Shown here: positions 21,236 to 29,544 of the stretch, piece by piece
Numbering within the stretch: the first letter of the stretch is position 1
Layout of the letters: each line of letters starts with the position of its first letter
IMG/VR virus record: IMGVR_UViG_3300020020_000087
Location: 1 to 42,550 of that record
Strand: one strand, 5' to 3'
Length of the DNA stretch: 42,550 nt
DNA from: a virus
Translations under genes and position numbers: made by a program
The notes under the pieces: generated by a model
What the model was told of the DNA's origin: nothing
Databases searched by the model: none
The model's input: the letters and a program-made list of their open reading frames with translations, nothing else

Positions 21236-22954
21236 TTAAACGTTCACACCGCCGCGTTCCTGCGTGGTGTGTATCGCAATCAGTTCGACGTCGGGCTTGG
21301 CGTGCTGGGCGATCTGGATCTGCACGATCGGCGCGTGCGCGAAACCGCTTTTGCCGATCGAAACCCACATCGTGTTGCGGATCGGCCGGGTCATCGGCCC
21401 GGGCTGGTCCCATTGCCCGTAGGCGTCCATGTCGAGTGGAGGCACCGGCAGGATATTCTCGGATCCGGGCGGGCCCCAGACGGCCTCGTCCCAGACGTCC
21501 ATCGGAACGGTGGTGTCGATCGGCGTCGGCAGCGGCGGCGGAATGGTGACGATGAAATCCGTCGTGGCCGAGAGCTGCGGCCGGAACGGCTCCTTGAACC
21601 CGGCCACGAACACGGCGCGGGCCTGATGCCAGACGACCTGCCCGGAGCTCGCCTGAAACGTTTCCCAGCCGCCAACCAGCGTCGCCACGTAGGGCAGGCC
21701 GTCGTCGGTGCCGCCGCGCTCGGCCTGCATGATGATGCCGCCCTGCGTCCCGAAGAACGCGTCCGCGCGCATGCGCAGGAAGCAGGTCGCGTCGAGCGTC
21801 ATCCTGCACCACGCGCCCGTCGCGTTATTGATACCGAGGCAATGCCTCGTCTCCGGCGTGGTACCGCCCGGCGTCGCAACAAAAATGCCGCCGAATTCGT
21901 CCCACTTCTTCATCGTCCACGGCCACGCGCCCTTGAGGGCGACTTCGTCGCGCCACAGCCGCCTGATCGGCTTGGTGATCATCGCGAGGTCGAGGTTGCC
22001 GCTGTCCTTCGTGATGGCGATGCTGAGCGGGACGATGCCGTCGACCGTCATGATCATGAGGTCGCCGCCCAAGACCATGTGCGCGTTCATACCGAGCGGG
22101 GCGCCGATGCTGTAGCGCCCCTCCTGTCGCCAGTTCGCGATGTCGCCGGGATTGGAGCCGGTGAAAATCAGGACGTCGCCCAGATCCGTGACGAAAACAC
22201 ATTTATCGTCGATGCCGTCGCCCGCATCGATGCTCCACGTGGCCCCGAACAGCAGCTTGCCGCCGCGCGTGGCCGCGCCCGCCATCGGAATTTCCGTCAG
22301 CACGCCGCCGACGGCGTTGATGTCGAGATACCAAGCCGACATCGAGCTCTGTTGAATGAAGAATAACCGGTTGCGGTACTTCCACACGTAGACCAGTCCC
22401 ATGCCCTGCGCCGAGACGCCGGGCGGCAGCGTCGGGTAGGTGATCGCGGGCGCGCCGTCCGTCAGCGGCGTGCCCGGCGTGCCGGGCGGCGTGCAGACGA
22501 TCCACGTGAGGCCGTCCTTGGTGCGCAGCGGGAGGTCGCCGCCGTCGTTGACGGCGATCATGAAGTCGCCGCCCATGTTGGAATACTGCGTGGCGCTGTA
22601 GTTGCCGGACGTCTGCGCGCCCTTGACCAAGACCGGCGTGGCGCCGGTCACGTCGTAGAGTTTGGTGGCGTTCGCCGCGAACATGCGCTCGTTGACGGAG
22701 CTGACGTACTCGAAGGCCGAAATCACGGGCGTCGTCTCGGGCAGCTCGCAGTGGCGCGTGTAGCCGCCGCGCAGCTTGACGCCCTTCAGCGTCGGCAGCC
22801 AGTTGTCCTGCAGCACGGCGCCGCCGGGCTGCATGAAGGACTCGTTCTCGGACTGAATGATGCCGCGCGTCGGCGCCGGAATGATGATCGTCTGCAGGTT
22901 CTGCGCGTACGTCTGCTGTACCGGCTGGCGGCGGAAGGCGGCGTAGCTGGTCAT
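21236..22954 (-). CDS. Tail hub / nozzle-like structural protein, 572 aa
   Basis: The start at 22954 overlaps the upstream stop. The sequence has repeated beta-rich units with YVSSVNERMFAANATKLYDV, KDGLTWIVCTPPGTPG, LVYVWKYRNRLFFIQQSSMS and CVFVTDLGDVLIFTGSNPGD. This is the pattern of a beta-propeller, as in podovirus tail hub or DNA-stabilisation proteins (analogous to the P22 gp10 position). It follows the adaptor-like gene, as expected for the head-to-tail order. Assignment to a specific protein is by fold pattern and synteny. Confidence 0.7.
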   Translation of the reverse strand: MTSYAAFRRQPVQQTYAQNLQTIIIPAPTRGIIQSENESFMQPGGAVLQDNWLPTLKGVKLRGGYTRHCELPETTPVISAFEYVSSVNERMFAANATKLYDVTGATPVLVKGAQTSGNYSATQYSNMGGDFMIAVNDGGDLPLRTKDGLTWIVCTPPGTPGTPLTDGAPAITYPTLPPGVSAQGMGLVYVWKYRNRLFFIQQSSMSAWYLDINAVGGVLTEIPMAGAATRGGKLLFGATWSIDAGDGIDDKCVFVTDLGDVLIFTGSNPGDIANWRQEGRYSIGAPLGMNAHMVLGGDLMIMTVDGIVPLSIAITKDSGNLDLAMITKPIRRLWRDEVALKGAWPWTMKKWDEFGGIFVATPGGTTPETRHCLGINNATGAWCRMTLDATCFLRMRADAFFGTQGGIIMQAERGGTDDGLPYVATLVGGWETFQASSGQVVWHQARAVFVAGFKEPFRPQLSATTDFIVTIPPPLPTPIDTTVPMDVWDEAVWGPPGSENILPVPPLDMDAYGQWDQPGPMTRPIRNTMWVSIGKSGFAHAPIVQIQIAQHAKPDVELIAIHTTQERGGVNV

Positions 22955-23721
22955 GACGGGCCCATGCTCCCGGTCAGCGGCCAGTTCCAGCCGACGTCAC
23001 TGCCGACGCCCGCAGTCTTGTGGTAGGCCGACATCGGCGAGCGCCCGATGATGATCGGGGCCGGGGCGTCGCGTCCGCTGACATTGGCCAAGGCGTCGCT
23101 AAAATTCCCCATATCCTCGGCGTAGGGGGAGCCCTTATTAGCCTTCCATTGGTAAATCATGCCGAGTTTTAAGACGCGCTCGTCGAGACGGAATTTATCG
23201 AAGTCGTCGCTGAATGCGTCGCCCTGCCCGCCGCTGACGATGTTGATGCAGTTTTTGTCGAGGTACATGAATGTCGCCGAGGTGCCGAGCATCATGCGCG
23301 GGTTGATGTGCATCTCGTCGGCAAGAATTGTCCACTCGCCGTTGGCGTCGAACTGCTGCGACAGGTGGTTCTGCAGCCATTCTTCCGGGTCCGCGATGAA
23401 GCGCATCGGCTGCTGCGTCGACGTCGAGCGCCAGACGTTCGACGTGAGCAGCAGGCGCTTGTAGTTGTTCGGCAGGAAGAACGACGTCTTGGCGGTCACG
23501 ATGCCGGTGTCGGGATCCGTCACGCCGTCGCCGTAGAACGTGTACATCTGGCGCAACGCCGTCCAGTCGCGCGTATCATAGGCAATACGCTGCGCCATCT
23601 CGGTGGCGAGGGCGAGCATCTCCTGCATGGTCCGGTTGCTGCCGATGCCCGCCGTAACCGACTGCGGGATTTCGACGCCGACAACCGCACACACGCCCTG
23701 CACCACCGAGAGAAGGCTCAT
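22951..23721 (-). CDS. Head-tail adaptor-like protein, 256 aa
   Basis: ATGA overlaps couple it on both sides. The N-terminal helical part (RTMQEMLALATEMAQRIAYD) followed by TRDWTALRQMYTFYGDG, FFLPNNYKRLLLTSNVWRST and PMRFIADPEEWLQNHLSQQF resembles adaptor/tubular proteins that sit below the portal in podoviruses (P22 gp4-like or T7 gp11-like position). The C-terminal part contains LKLGMIYQWKANKGSPYAED, typical of these adaptors. Confidence 0.7.
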   Translation of the reverse strand: MSLLSVVQGVCAVVGVEIPQSVTAGIGSNRTMQEMLALATEMAQRIAYDTRDWTALRQMYTFYGDGVTDPDTGIVTAKTSFFLPNNYKRLLLTSNVWRSTSTQQPMRFIADPEEWLQNHLSQQFDANGEWTILADEMHINPRMMLGTSATFMYLDKNCINIVSGGQGDAFSDDFDKFRLDERVLKLGMIYQWKANKGSPYAEDMGNFSDALANVSGRDAPAPIIIGRSPMSAYHKTAGVGSDVGWNWPLTGSMGPS

Positions 23722-24446
23722 CAGGCTGCCTTGTTGGGTTTAATGTCCTGTGCCATGCGCTTGAGGGTCTTGTGACTGATCGAGCCGGTCGGCGCGATGC
23801 CGGTGTGGGTCGTGATGTACTCGCGCAGTTGCTCGATGGTCATCTCGTCGTAGTCGTCGTCTGCCGCCGCCGCGGCAGCTGGCGCGGGCCGCTGCGACGC
23901 GGCCCTGCGGTAGTCTTCTTCCAGTACGGCGTTGCGGGCCCGCAGCGCCTCCAGTTCGGCCGCCATCTGCGCCGTGGGGGCACCGGCCTTGCTCTCGGCG
24001 AGGTACTCCTCCGCGCTGTTCTTCATCTCGCGGCCGCCGAGGCCCAAGTTCTTCAGCGGATTGCCCTCGATCGCGGCGAGCTGTTCGACGGTGTAGACGT
24101 TCTGTGCACGCAGCTCGGCGCGCCGCGCCGCCGTCAGGAACGTCGCGTATTCCAGCGGCGTGCCGCTCTTGGTCTGCGCCGCCTTCGCCTTGAATTGCAT
24201 GTACTGGCGCGAGAAGCGCTCGGCGTAGGTGACGGGCACGTCGGCGCCGGTCATCGGGTCAGTGATCCAGCGGGAAATCTCCGTCGCCGGGAAAACCTTG
24301 ACGTCGATCGAGCCCGGCACGCGGATTTCGCAAATCTCGATGTCGTCGTGCACGGGGCGCCCCTCGGCGAGGCTTTTGGCTTCGTTCTTGAAGTCCTTCT
24401 GTCGGAACAGAACGACGAGGTTATCGTCAGGTTCGCGTAGTGCCAT
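23721..24446 (-). CDS. HeH/LEM-domain head-associated protein, 241 aa
   Basis: AGGAG precedes the ATG at 24446. The N-terminal half has beta strands, ITDPMTGADVPVTYAERFSR and a QYMQFKAKAA helix. A coiled coil follows (AAELEALRARNAVLEEDYRR). The last 45 residues (MTIEQLREYITTHTGIAPTG, SISHKTLKRMAQD) are a HeH/LEM-like helix-extended-loop-helix domain, usually DNA-binding. Proteins of this layout occur just downstream of the capsid gene in related podophages. The function is unproven. Confidence 0.65.
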   Translation of the reverse strand: MALREPDDNLVVLFRQKDFKNEAKSLAEGRPVHDDIEICEIRVPGSIDVKVFPATEISRWITDPMTGADVPVTYAERFSRQYMQFKAKAAQTKSGTPLEYATFLTAARRAELRAQNVYTVEQLAAIEGNPLKNLGLGGREMKNSAEEYLAESKAGAPTAQMAAELEALRARNAVLEEDYRRAASQRPAPAAAAAADDDYDEMTIEQLREYITTHTGIAPTGSISHKTLKRMAQDIKPNKAA

Positions 24447-24651
24447 GGGGTCGCTTCTCCTGTTGAAGGGCCGCGACCACCGCGGGGAGGTAGTCTTGCG
24501 GCTTGGGGGGCGGTGGCCGCGGGTCGTACCCGGCGCCGGGCGGACGAGGCTCTGCGCCGGGTTTCTCGTAGCGGTTGTTTAGGCCGCCGGGTTGCTGTCG
24601 CGCATACGCCAGTTGAACAGGGGGTTGACCATGGTCAATTCTCCCATCCAA
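24427..24651 (-). CDS. Possible capsid frameshift extension or small Pro-rich ORF
   Basis: Between the capsid stop (24579) and the next start (24446) a reading frame in -1 relative to the capsid encodes LNNRYEKPGAEPRPPGAG followed by PPPPKPQDYLPAVVAALQQ. Its codon third positions are mostly G or C, as in real genes here. The gap holds no ATG or GTG in this frame, and the upstream TTG at 24651 has no ribosome-binding site. The product could be a -1 frameshift extension of the capsid protein; a CCCCC run on the coding strand (24624-24620) allows a tRNA-Pro slip. A non-coding spacer is the alternative. Confidence 0.4.
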   Translation of the reverse strand: MDGRIDHGQPPVQLAYARQQPGGLNNRYEKPGAEPRPPGAGYDPRPPPPKPQDYLPAVVAALQQEKRPHGTTRT

Positions 24652-25616
24652 CCAATGAATTGCGCGATCGCGTCTTTGTCGATCGGCATCTGGCCTTCGC
24701 CATCGAAGACGCGATCGAAATTCCGGTTCGGGTGATAGCGCAACCGGAGGCTGTCGGTGTTGAGCCCGAAGGTCGTGTCTGCGGGCATGTTCGAGCCGAT
24801 GCCGCCGTCGAGCACGATTTCGGCGCGCTTGCCGCCGCCGATATATTCGAGCGCCGAGAAGCCCAGCTTGCCGAGCGACGTGTCGCCCTGCTGGCGCTGG
24901 ATGGCGACCGTGGCCGCGTCATAGGCCGCGTAGTGTTGCGGGCTCATGATCAGCAGGTCGGCGTAGTCGCGGTTGCGCGAGCGGTCCGTCATGACCTTGT
25001 TGAGCATCGGACGGATCGTGTCCTTGGTCACCTGCGTGCCGATCGGCGTCAGCGAGATGCTGCCCGCGGCGCCGCTGGCGTCGTAGGTGCTGGTGCGCCA
25101 GATCGTGGCGTTGGCCCGGTCGATGCCGCCATAGACGCCGCTGTCGGTGATGACGGGGACGGCCGTGGCGAGGCCGGTGATCTGCTTGCCGTTGTTCTCC
25201 GTGCCCGCCGAGTACAGTCCGGCGTCCATCGTGTCTTCGAGGGAACGCTCCGCGGCAGCCATGTAGCTGTCGAGCACGTCCATCAGCTGACTGTCGCCCT
25301 CGTTGTTGAGGATCTCCTGCATCGACAGGATGATCGGGACAACGACCATCTTGGGGTCGAAGAAAGCATCGTTAAACAGATCAATCGCCGGGTTGAGCAA
25401 CTGATCGTATCCGGCGTACCATTGCGCGACTTGTTTTCCGACCTGCAAGGTTTCACGAATGCGCGGGCCCGAGTAAGTCTTCCACAGACCTTTCCGGCGC
25501 ATGACGGCCAACAATGCGTTGTTGTTGGACACCAGATCTTGGTAGCTGCTGGAGCGCTCCTCGACCGCCATGCTCAGGATCTGCTGGTAGGCGGCGTTCG
25601 TTGTAACGTTCGGCAT
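24579..25616 (-). CDS. Major capsid protein, 345 aa
   Basis: It follows the scaffold gene and has the features of an HK97-fold major capsid protein of podophages. The N-terminal arm is TTNAAYQQILSMAVEERSSS, then SGPRIRETLQVGKQVAQWYA, DAFFDPKMVVVPIILSMQEI and the long spine-like helix LMDVLDSYMAAAERSLEDTM. YADLLIMSPQHYAAYDAATV and ALEYIGGGKRAEIVLDG, plus RLRYHPNRNFDRV, form the later core. It starts at MPNVTTNAAYQ. No maturation protease is visible nearby. Confidence 0.85.
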   Translation of the reverse strand: MPNVTTNAAYQQILSMAVEERSSSYQDLVSNNNALLAVMRRKGLWKTYSGPRIRETLQVGKQVAQWYAGYDQLLNPAIDLFNDAFFDPKMVVVPIILSMQEILNNEGDSQLMDVLDSYMAAAERSLEDTMDAGLYSAGTENNGKQITGLATAVPVITDSGVYGGIDRANATIWRTSTYDASGAAGSISLTPIGTQVTKDTIRPMLNKVMTDRSRNRDYADLLIMSPQHYAAYDAATVAIQRQQGDTSLGKLGFSALEYIGGGKRAEIVLDGGIGSNMPADTTFGLNTDSLRLRYHPNRNFDRVFDGEGQMPIDKDAIAQFIGWMGELTMVNPLFNWRMRDSNPAA

Positions 25617-25646
25617 GTGAGTGTTCCACGTGAAACGGGGTTGCGT

Positions 25647-26951
25647 TTAGAACCCGCCGCGAGTGTGTCTGATTGCGCTCGCGATGGCGTCCTTGCGAGA
25701 AACCGGTGCCGACCTGCCATTCCGTGCGGCCCCGTTAGGGGCCCCGCTCGGTGCACCAGAAATGGATCGGTCGTGAGTGCGGGTCTGAGCCGCCGTCGTC
25801 CCGTCGCGGGTCTGAGCCGCCGTCGCTGGCCGGAGCAGTTCTGCCCGGCGGTAGGCCTCGTCCAAGCTAAATCCGAGCAGGATCTCGCGGTGGATCAAGT
25901 CTCCCAAAGCATCGAACCGGGGGTGGCGGTCAGCGTACTGATCAACGGCACCGCGGGTCATGTGGAAGTGCTGCGCATACTGCATCCGCCGATTTTCGTT
26001 TTCAAGAGCTTCAATACGCTGCTGCGCCGCCGCCATCTGGTGGCGCTGCGCCTCCGCGGCATTGCGCGTCTGGATGAGCTGCTTTTGCTCTGGCGTCTGG
26101 TTGAGATGGTGCCAGCACAGGTCCGTGAACGTGACCTTGTGGCCTTCCGGCGTGTGCAGATTGAGATTGTGCGTAATGATGTCGAAGGCGCCGATCGGAT
26201 CCGAGCGCAGCTTCTCCTCGATGGCGACGTGGTTCTGTAGCACGCGCTGCAGCGACGTGCCCTGCTGCCGCGCCATATTGGCGTAGGGTCGGATCGTCTC
26301 CATGGTGTCGTGGTCGTTCTTGTACGCCTGAAAGGCGCGCCCAACCTCGCCGTAGAGCCGGTGCGCGTCGGCGCGCACGGTGTCCGGCACCTTGTCCCAG
26401 TCCGCGGCGGCGCGTGGGCTCAGGCGCGGCAACGGGTGGTGGTGGGCCGGTGCGCCCGGCGGCGGCCGGTAGGGCTGCGGGGCCTGCTGGGGCTGCCTCT
26501 GTTGACCGGGTTGACTTTGTTGACCGGGTTGACCGGGCTGACCGGGTTGACCGGGCTGGTCCGGCTGCGCGTCCTTCTGCTCGCGCGGCGCGAAGCGGCC
26601 GCGATCGCGCGGCTGGTCGCTGGGGCGCTTCTTCAGCGAAAAGTCTTCGTCCGGCGTGTCCTCGGGCGGGTTGTTGTGGCCCTTCTTGGCCTCGGCTGGC
26701 TTCGGCGGGTTCTCGGCCCGGGACTTGGCGAAGGCCCGCTGGATCGCCTCGTGGCGGCTCTCCGGGCGCCCGTGCGGCTTGCCGCTGTCACCGACCGGCG
26801 GCGCCTGCGATGGGACGGCATTGCTGCTATTTGTCGGGCTCTGATTGATTTCGACTTCGGTGCGCTGCTGTGGGGCAGGCGCTGCCGGTGTAGCCGGTGC
26901 GGACGGTGTGGACGGTGTGGACGGGGGCGGCGCAATATTGACGTCAGACAT
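25647..26951 (-). CDS. Scaffolding protein, 434 aa
   Basis: GGGAG precedes the ATG at 26951. The N-terminal 190 residues are disordered and Pro/Gln-rich, with a QPGQPGQPGQPGQQ tract from 9-bp tandem DNA (about 26505-26560). The centre is helical (DKVPDTVRADAHRLYGEVGR). A coiled coil (AEAQRHQMAAAQQRIEALEN) and a basic C-terminus (SRKDAIASAIRHTRGGF) complete it. Length, charge, helicity and position directly upstream of the capsid gene fit a scaffold. DGTTAAQTRTHDRS and its neighbour form a short internal duplication. Confidence 0.8.
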   Translation of the reverse strand: MSDVNIAPPPSTPSTPSAPATPAAPAPQQRTEVEINQSPTNSSNAVPSQAPPVGDSGKPHGRPESRHEAIQRAFAKSRAENPPKPAEAKKGHNNPPEDTPDEDFSLKKRPSDQPRDRGRFAPREQKDAQPDQPGQPGQPGQPGQQSQPGQQRQPQQAPQPYRPPPGAPAHHHPLPRLSPRAAADWDKVPDTVRADAHRLYGEVGRAFQAYKNDHDTMETIRPYANMARQQGTSLQRVLQNHVAIEEKLRSDPIGAFDIITHNLNLHTPEGHKVTFTDLCWHHLNQTPEQKQLIQTRNAAEAQRHQMAAAQQRIEALENENRRMQYAQHFHMTRGAVDQYADRHPRFDALGDLIHREILLGFSLDEAYRRAELLRPATAAQTRDGTTAAQTRTHDRSISGAPSGAPNGAARNGRSAPVSRKDAIASAIRHTRGGF

Positions 26952-26989
26952 GTTATTCTCCCGAAAATGCGGTCAGGCTGACCGTAAAG

Positions 26990-27307
26990 CTATGTCCGGG
27001 CGCGGTACCCGGCCCGGTATTTCTCGGCGGCGACCTTGAGCGCGTCGCGGCGGCGCTGGCGCGCCTCCGGCGCGGCACTGGCGCGCGTCTTCGGCTTCTG
27101 CTTCTCGTTCCCGACTTCGACCAGCCCGAGCGAGCGCCCGGCGGCGCGAAACTTGGCCTTGCTGGTGTAGTGGACGCCGTCGACCTGTTCGGTTGGCGGC
27201 ATCTCGTCCGTGATGAGGTAGGGCCGGGGCAGGTCCGACCGGGCAGGCGGCAGCCCAACCGGTTCGAGCCGGAACCGCCCCGGCGCGACTTCGATGATCC
27301 GCCTCAC
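26990..27307 (-). CDS. Small head-associated phage protein, 105 aa
   Basis: I use GTG at 27307 (MRRIIEVAPGRFRLEPV) because it overlaps the upstream stop as GTGA and AAAGGCAGGCG precedes it; the alternative frame has no supported start. The segment YLITDEMPPTEQVDGVHYTS followed by KAKFRAAGRSLGLVEVGNEK is typical of small phage proteins near the scaffold gene (ISDxMxPxxHxxDGxxYxSKxxFRxxxxxxGxxEVGN). Their role is unassigned. The C-terminus is strongly basic. Confidence 0.75.
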   Translation of the reverse strand: MRRIIEVAPGRFRLEPVGLPPARSDLPRPYLITDEMPPTEQVDGVHYTSKAKFRAAGRSLGLVEVGNEKQKPKTRASAAPEARQRRRDALKVAAEKYRAGYRART

Positions 27308-27816
27308 CGCCTGCCTTTCTTGGGGCGCTTGTGGGCGGGCTCGGACTTCTTCGCCTTGCGCGCTGGCGCGCCCGAGCGTGTCCCGGTGACGAGCACAATC
27401 TCGAACACCAGCACGTCGGAGAGGTCCTCACCGCGCTGCACCTCGACGTCGTATACGCCCGCGCCCTGACTGACCGGCACGGTCGCCTCGATGCGGGTGT
27501 CCGAGGTGAAGGCGGTCGGCACCTCCTCGTCGTCGAACAGCACCACACAGTCCGGCGTGAAGCCCGAGCCAATGACGTCGAGCGTGACGTCGAGGACGTT
27601 ACCGGGCTGCACCGGGAGAGCGTCCGGATCGATCGAAGTAAGCACGAGAGGCGGCGGCGGCTCGACTGGCGGGGCCGTTTCCCCGTCGAGGTCGGACCCG
27701 AGCGGCTCGTTCGGGCTCGGCATGTGCGCGGCCACGAAGTCGGGGTGAGGCTCCTTGGGATCCGGCGACTTCGCGACGGGCGGGGCCTCGGTCGGCTCGA
27801 ATTTTGTCTTGCTCAT
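27304..27816 (-). CDS. IPT/TIG-domain protein, 170 aa
   Basis: After a Pro/Glu-rich N-terminal region, residues about 55-145 form one IPT/TIG immunoglobulin-like domain: LTSIDPDALPVQPGNVLDVT, GSGFTPDCVVLFDDEEVPTA, FTSDTRIEATVPVSQGAGVY. The tail is Lys/Arg-rich (KAKKSEPAHKRPKKGRR). Ig-like domains decorate many phage heads and tails, so this is probably a surface decoration protein. The next protein upstream has a related domain. Confidence 0.7.
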   Translation of the reverse strand: MSKTKFEPTEAPPVAKSPDPKEPHPDFVAAHMPSPNEPLGSDLDGETAPPVEPPPPLVLTSIDPDALPVQPGNVLDVTLDVIGSGFTPDCVVLFDDEEVPTAFTSDTRIEATVPVSQGAGVYDVEVQRGEDLSDVLVFEIVLVTGTRSGAPARKAKKSEPAHKRPKKGRR

Positions 27817-28562
27817 GTGAAGGTCCAGTTCAGGGGTGCGGTTTCGACGATACCTCCCGTCCGCACGAAGTAGGGCAGCGTGCCAGCGCTGGTCTTCTTC
27901 GTGGCGGTGCCGGTGAGCGAAGTGGCCGACACGAACGTAGTCGTGACGGCGACGCCGTTGACGTAGATCACGGACTGCGGCGTGAAGTTGGCGCCCGTGA
28001 CGGTGATCGCCTGCGTACCGACGCCGGACGCGATGTTGTTCGGCGAAATCGACGCGATCGTCGGGTTCGTCGTGGGCGACAGGCTCGACGCGTGCGTGGC
28101 ATTCGGTCCGGCCGCGCGCGAGGCCGCCGTCATGGCGAGCCCGCTCGACGCGCTGCGCGACATGTCGAGCGTGCCGCCGCCCGGGTAGGTGTGCGTGATG
28201 TTGCCGGGCGCCAGCACGGTCACCTCCGTGCCCGCGCCCTCGTGCGCCACGCTGCTCGCGGCCGGGACGGCGCCGACGTTGTTCGCGTTGGCGTAGGCCG
28301 TGCCGGTGCCGGGATAGCTCCCCTCGGTACCGCCCGAATTTACGCCCGTGCCCGAAGCCGACGCGGCCGCGTTGGTGGCGAACGTGTGCAGGGCCCCGGC
28401 CGCGCTGGCGTCGACGTCAAGGAACGGCGGCGGGCTCGACACCGGGTTGGTGTAGGTCGCCTTGGTGTAGTTCGGCACGTTCGGCGGCGAGGCGCCGTGG
28501 AACGGCATATTGGTCGGGGGCGTGGGGGACGGCGGCGTGACGGTCAGAGCGCTTTGGGCCAT
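27813..28562 (-). CDS. Virion protein with C-terminal IPT/TIG domain, 249 aa
   Basis: It starts at MAQSALTVTPP (28562) with AGGAG upstream. Residues 1-165 are Ser/Thr/Ala/Pro/Asn-rich (for example ATNAAASASGTGVNSGGTEG). Residues about 167-249 (TIASISPNNIASGVGTQAIT, GANFTPQSVIYVNGVAVTTT, TLPYFVRTGGIVETAP) form an IPT/TIG Ig-like domain. It is coupled to the second Ig-like gene by ATGA. A surface-exposed decoration role is likely. Confidence 0.7.
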   Translation of the reverse strand: MAQSALTVTPPSPTPPTNMPFHGASPPNVPNYTKATYTNPVSSPPPFLDVDASAAGALHTFATNAAASASGTGVNSGGTEGSYPGTGTAYANANNVGAVPAASSVAHEGAGTEVTVLAPGNITHTYPGGGTLDMSRSASSGLAMTAASRAAGPNATHASSLSPTTNPTIASISPNNIASGVGTQAITVTGANFTPQSVIYVNGVAVTTTFVSATSLTGTATKKTSAGTLPYFVRTGGIVETAPLNWTFT

Positions 28563-28578
28563 GCTAGTCTCCTCTGGG

Positions 28579-29538
28579 TTACCAACGGTTGGGGATTGCG
28601 ATAACCCGGCGCCCAAAACGGAGCGCGCCGGGCGGCGTCTTGCGTAAGTAGAGCAGGCTGGCTCCCGTCCCCGACACCACGACCGATCCGCTCGTGACGA
28701 TCATTCTGTACGTGGGTTCTGACGGTAGGTAAATCAGTCCAGCGGGGTGGCCCGTGACGAGAACCTCGCCACTCGCCGCATCGAGCCGGTAGGCGGCCCG
28801 GTACGTGAACGTGACCGGGTGCCCCGTGACGGTGACGGCGCCCGTCTGCGCCGCGAGGCGGCGCGCGGTCCGCAGCCCGGCTGGTGCCGCCGTTACGGTA
28901 ATCGAGCCCTTGTCGGCCGCCAGCGCGAACGAGCCCTTCTTGACCAGCAGGGCCGGGTAGCCAGTGACGGCGATCGGCGCCGTCGTGGCGGGCATCACGC
29001 GCGAGCGTTTTAGTATCGCCGCATTCGGTTGAACCAAAACCGCCGCCGCCGAGGCGTTTAGGGCGCGCCCGGACCGTAGGAATGCGGTCTTGCCAGAAAC
29101 GACGATCGTGCCCGGCGCCGCCGTCATCCGGTAGGAAACGGCCTTGCGCAGGTCGGCCGGATTGCCGGTGACGGTCACGGCGCCCGGCGCCGCACTCATT
29201 CGTATCGCGCGGCCATACTTCAGGATCGCCGCGTTGCCCGAAAGGATAACGGTTGACGTTGCGGCAATCAGCTTGCGCGCGTAGCGCAGCGTCGCCGCCG
29301 TGCCAGTGACGAGGACCGCGCCTTTCGCCGCCAGCAGGCCACGGCCGCCCCGCAGGCCCGCCGCGAAGCCCGAGACGGTCACCGTACCCGTCGAGGCCGC
29401 GACCCTGCGGCCGACCCGGAACGTGACCGGCGACGCCGTCAGCGTGACGGCGGTCGTGGTCGCGTCGAGCCCGAGCTGGCCATCCCAGTGAGCTTGGTCC
29501 CACTGGCCAACGTCCCATCGTTCTGGAACGAACACCAT
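28579..29538 (-). CDS. Tandem beta-repeat protein, 319 aa
   Basis: After a short N-terminus (VFVPERWDVGQWDQAHWDGQ) the protein is built of about eleven repeats of 22-24 residues with the consensus AAxGAVTVTGxxAxLxxxR; examples are AAKGAVLVTGTAATLRYARK and AAPGAVTVTGNPADLRKAVS. Alternating hydrophobic strands and small turns suggest a beta-solenoid or stacked beta-sandwich. The next gene carries the same repeat, so the two are related and probably form part of the particle surface or a fibre. The function is not known. Confidence 0.75.
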   Translation of the reverse strand: MVFVPERWDVGQWDQAHWDGQLGLDATTTAVTLTASPVTFRVGRRVAASTGTVTVSGFAAGLRGGRGLLAAKGAVLVTGTAATLRYARKLIAATSTVILSGNAAILKYGRAIRMSAAPGAVTVTGNPADLRKAVSYRMTAAPGTIVVSGKTAFLRSGRALNASAAAVLVQPNAAILKRSRVMPATTAPIAVTGYPALLVKKGSFALAADKGSITVTAAPAGLRTARRLAAQTGAVTVTGHPVTFTYRAAYRLDAASGEVLVTGHPAGLIYLPSEPTYRMIVTSGSVVVSGTGASLLYLRKTPPGALRFGRRVIAIPNRW

Positions 29539-29544
29539 GCATCA

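Noticed and set aside
26505-26560. 9-bp tandem repeat considered as a CRISPR or iteron array
   Set aside because: There are no spacers, and the repeats are in frame and encode QPG units of the scaffold's disordered region.
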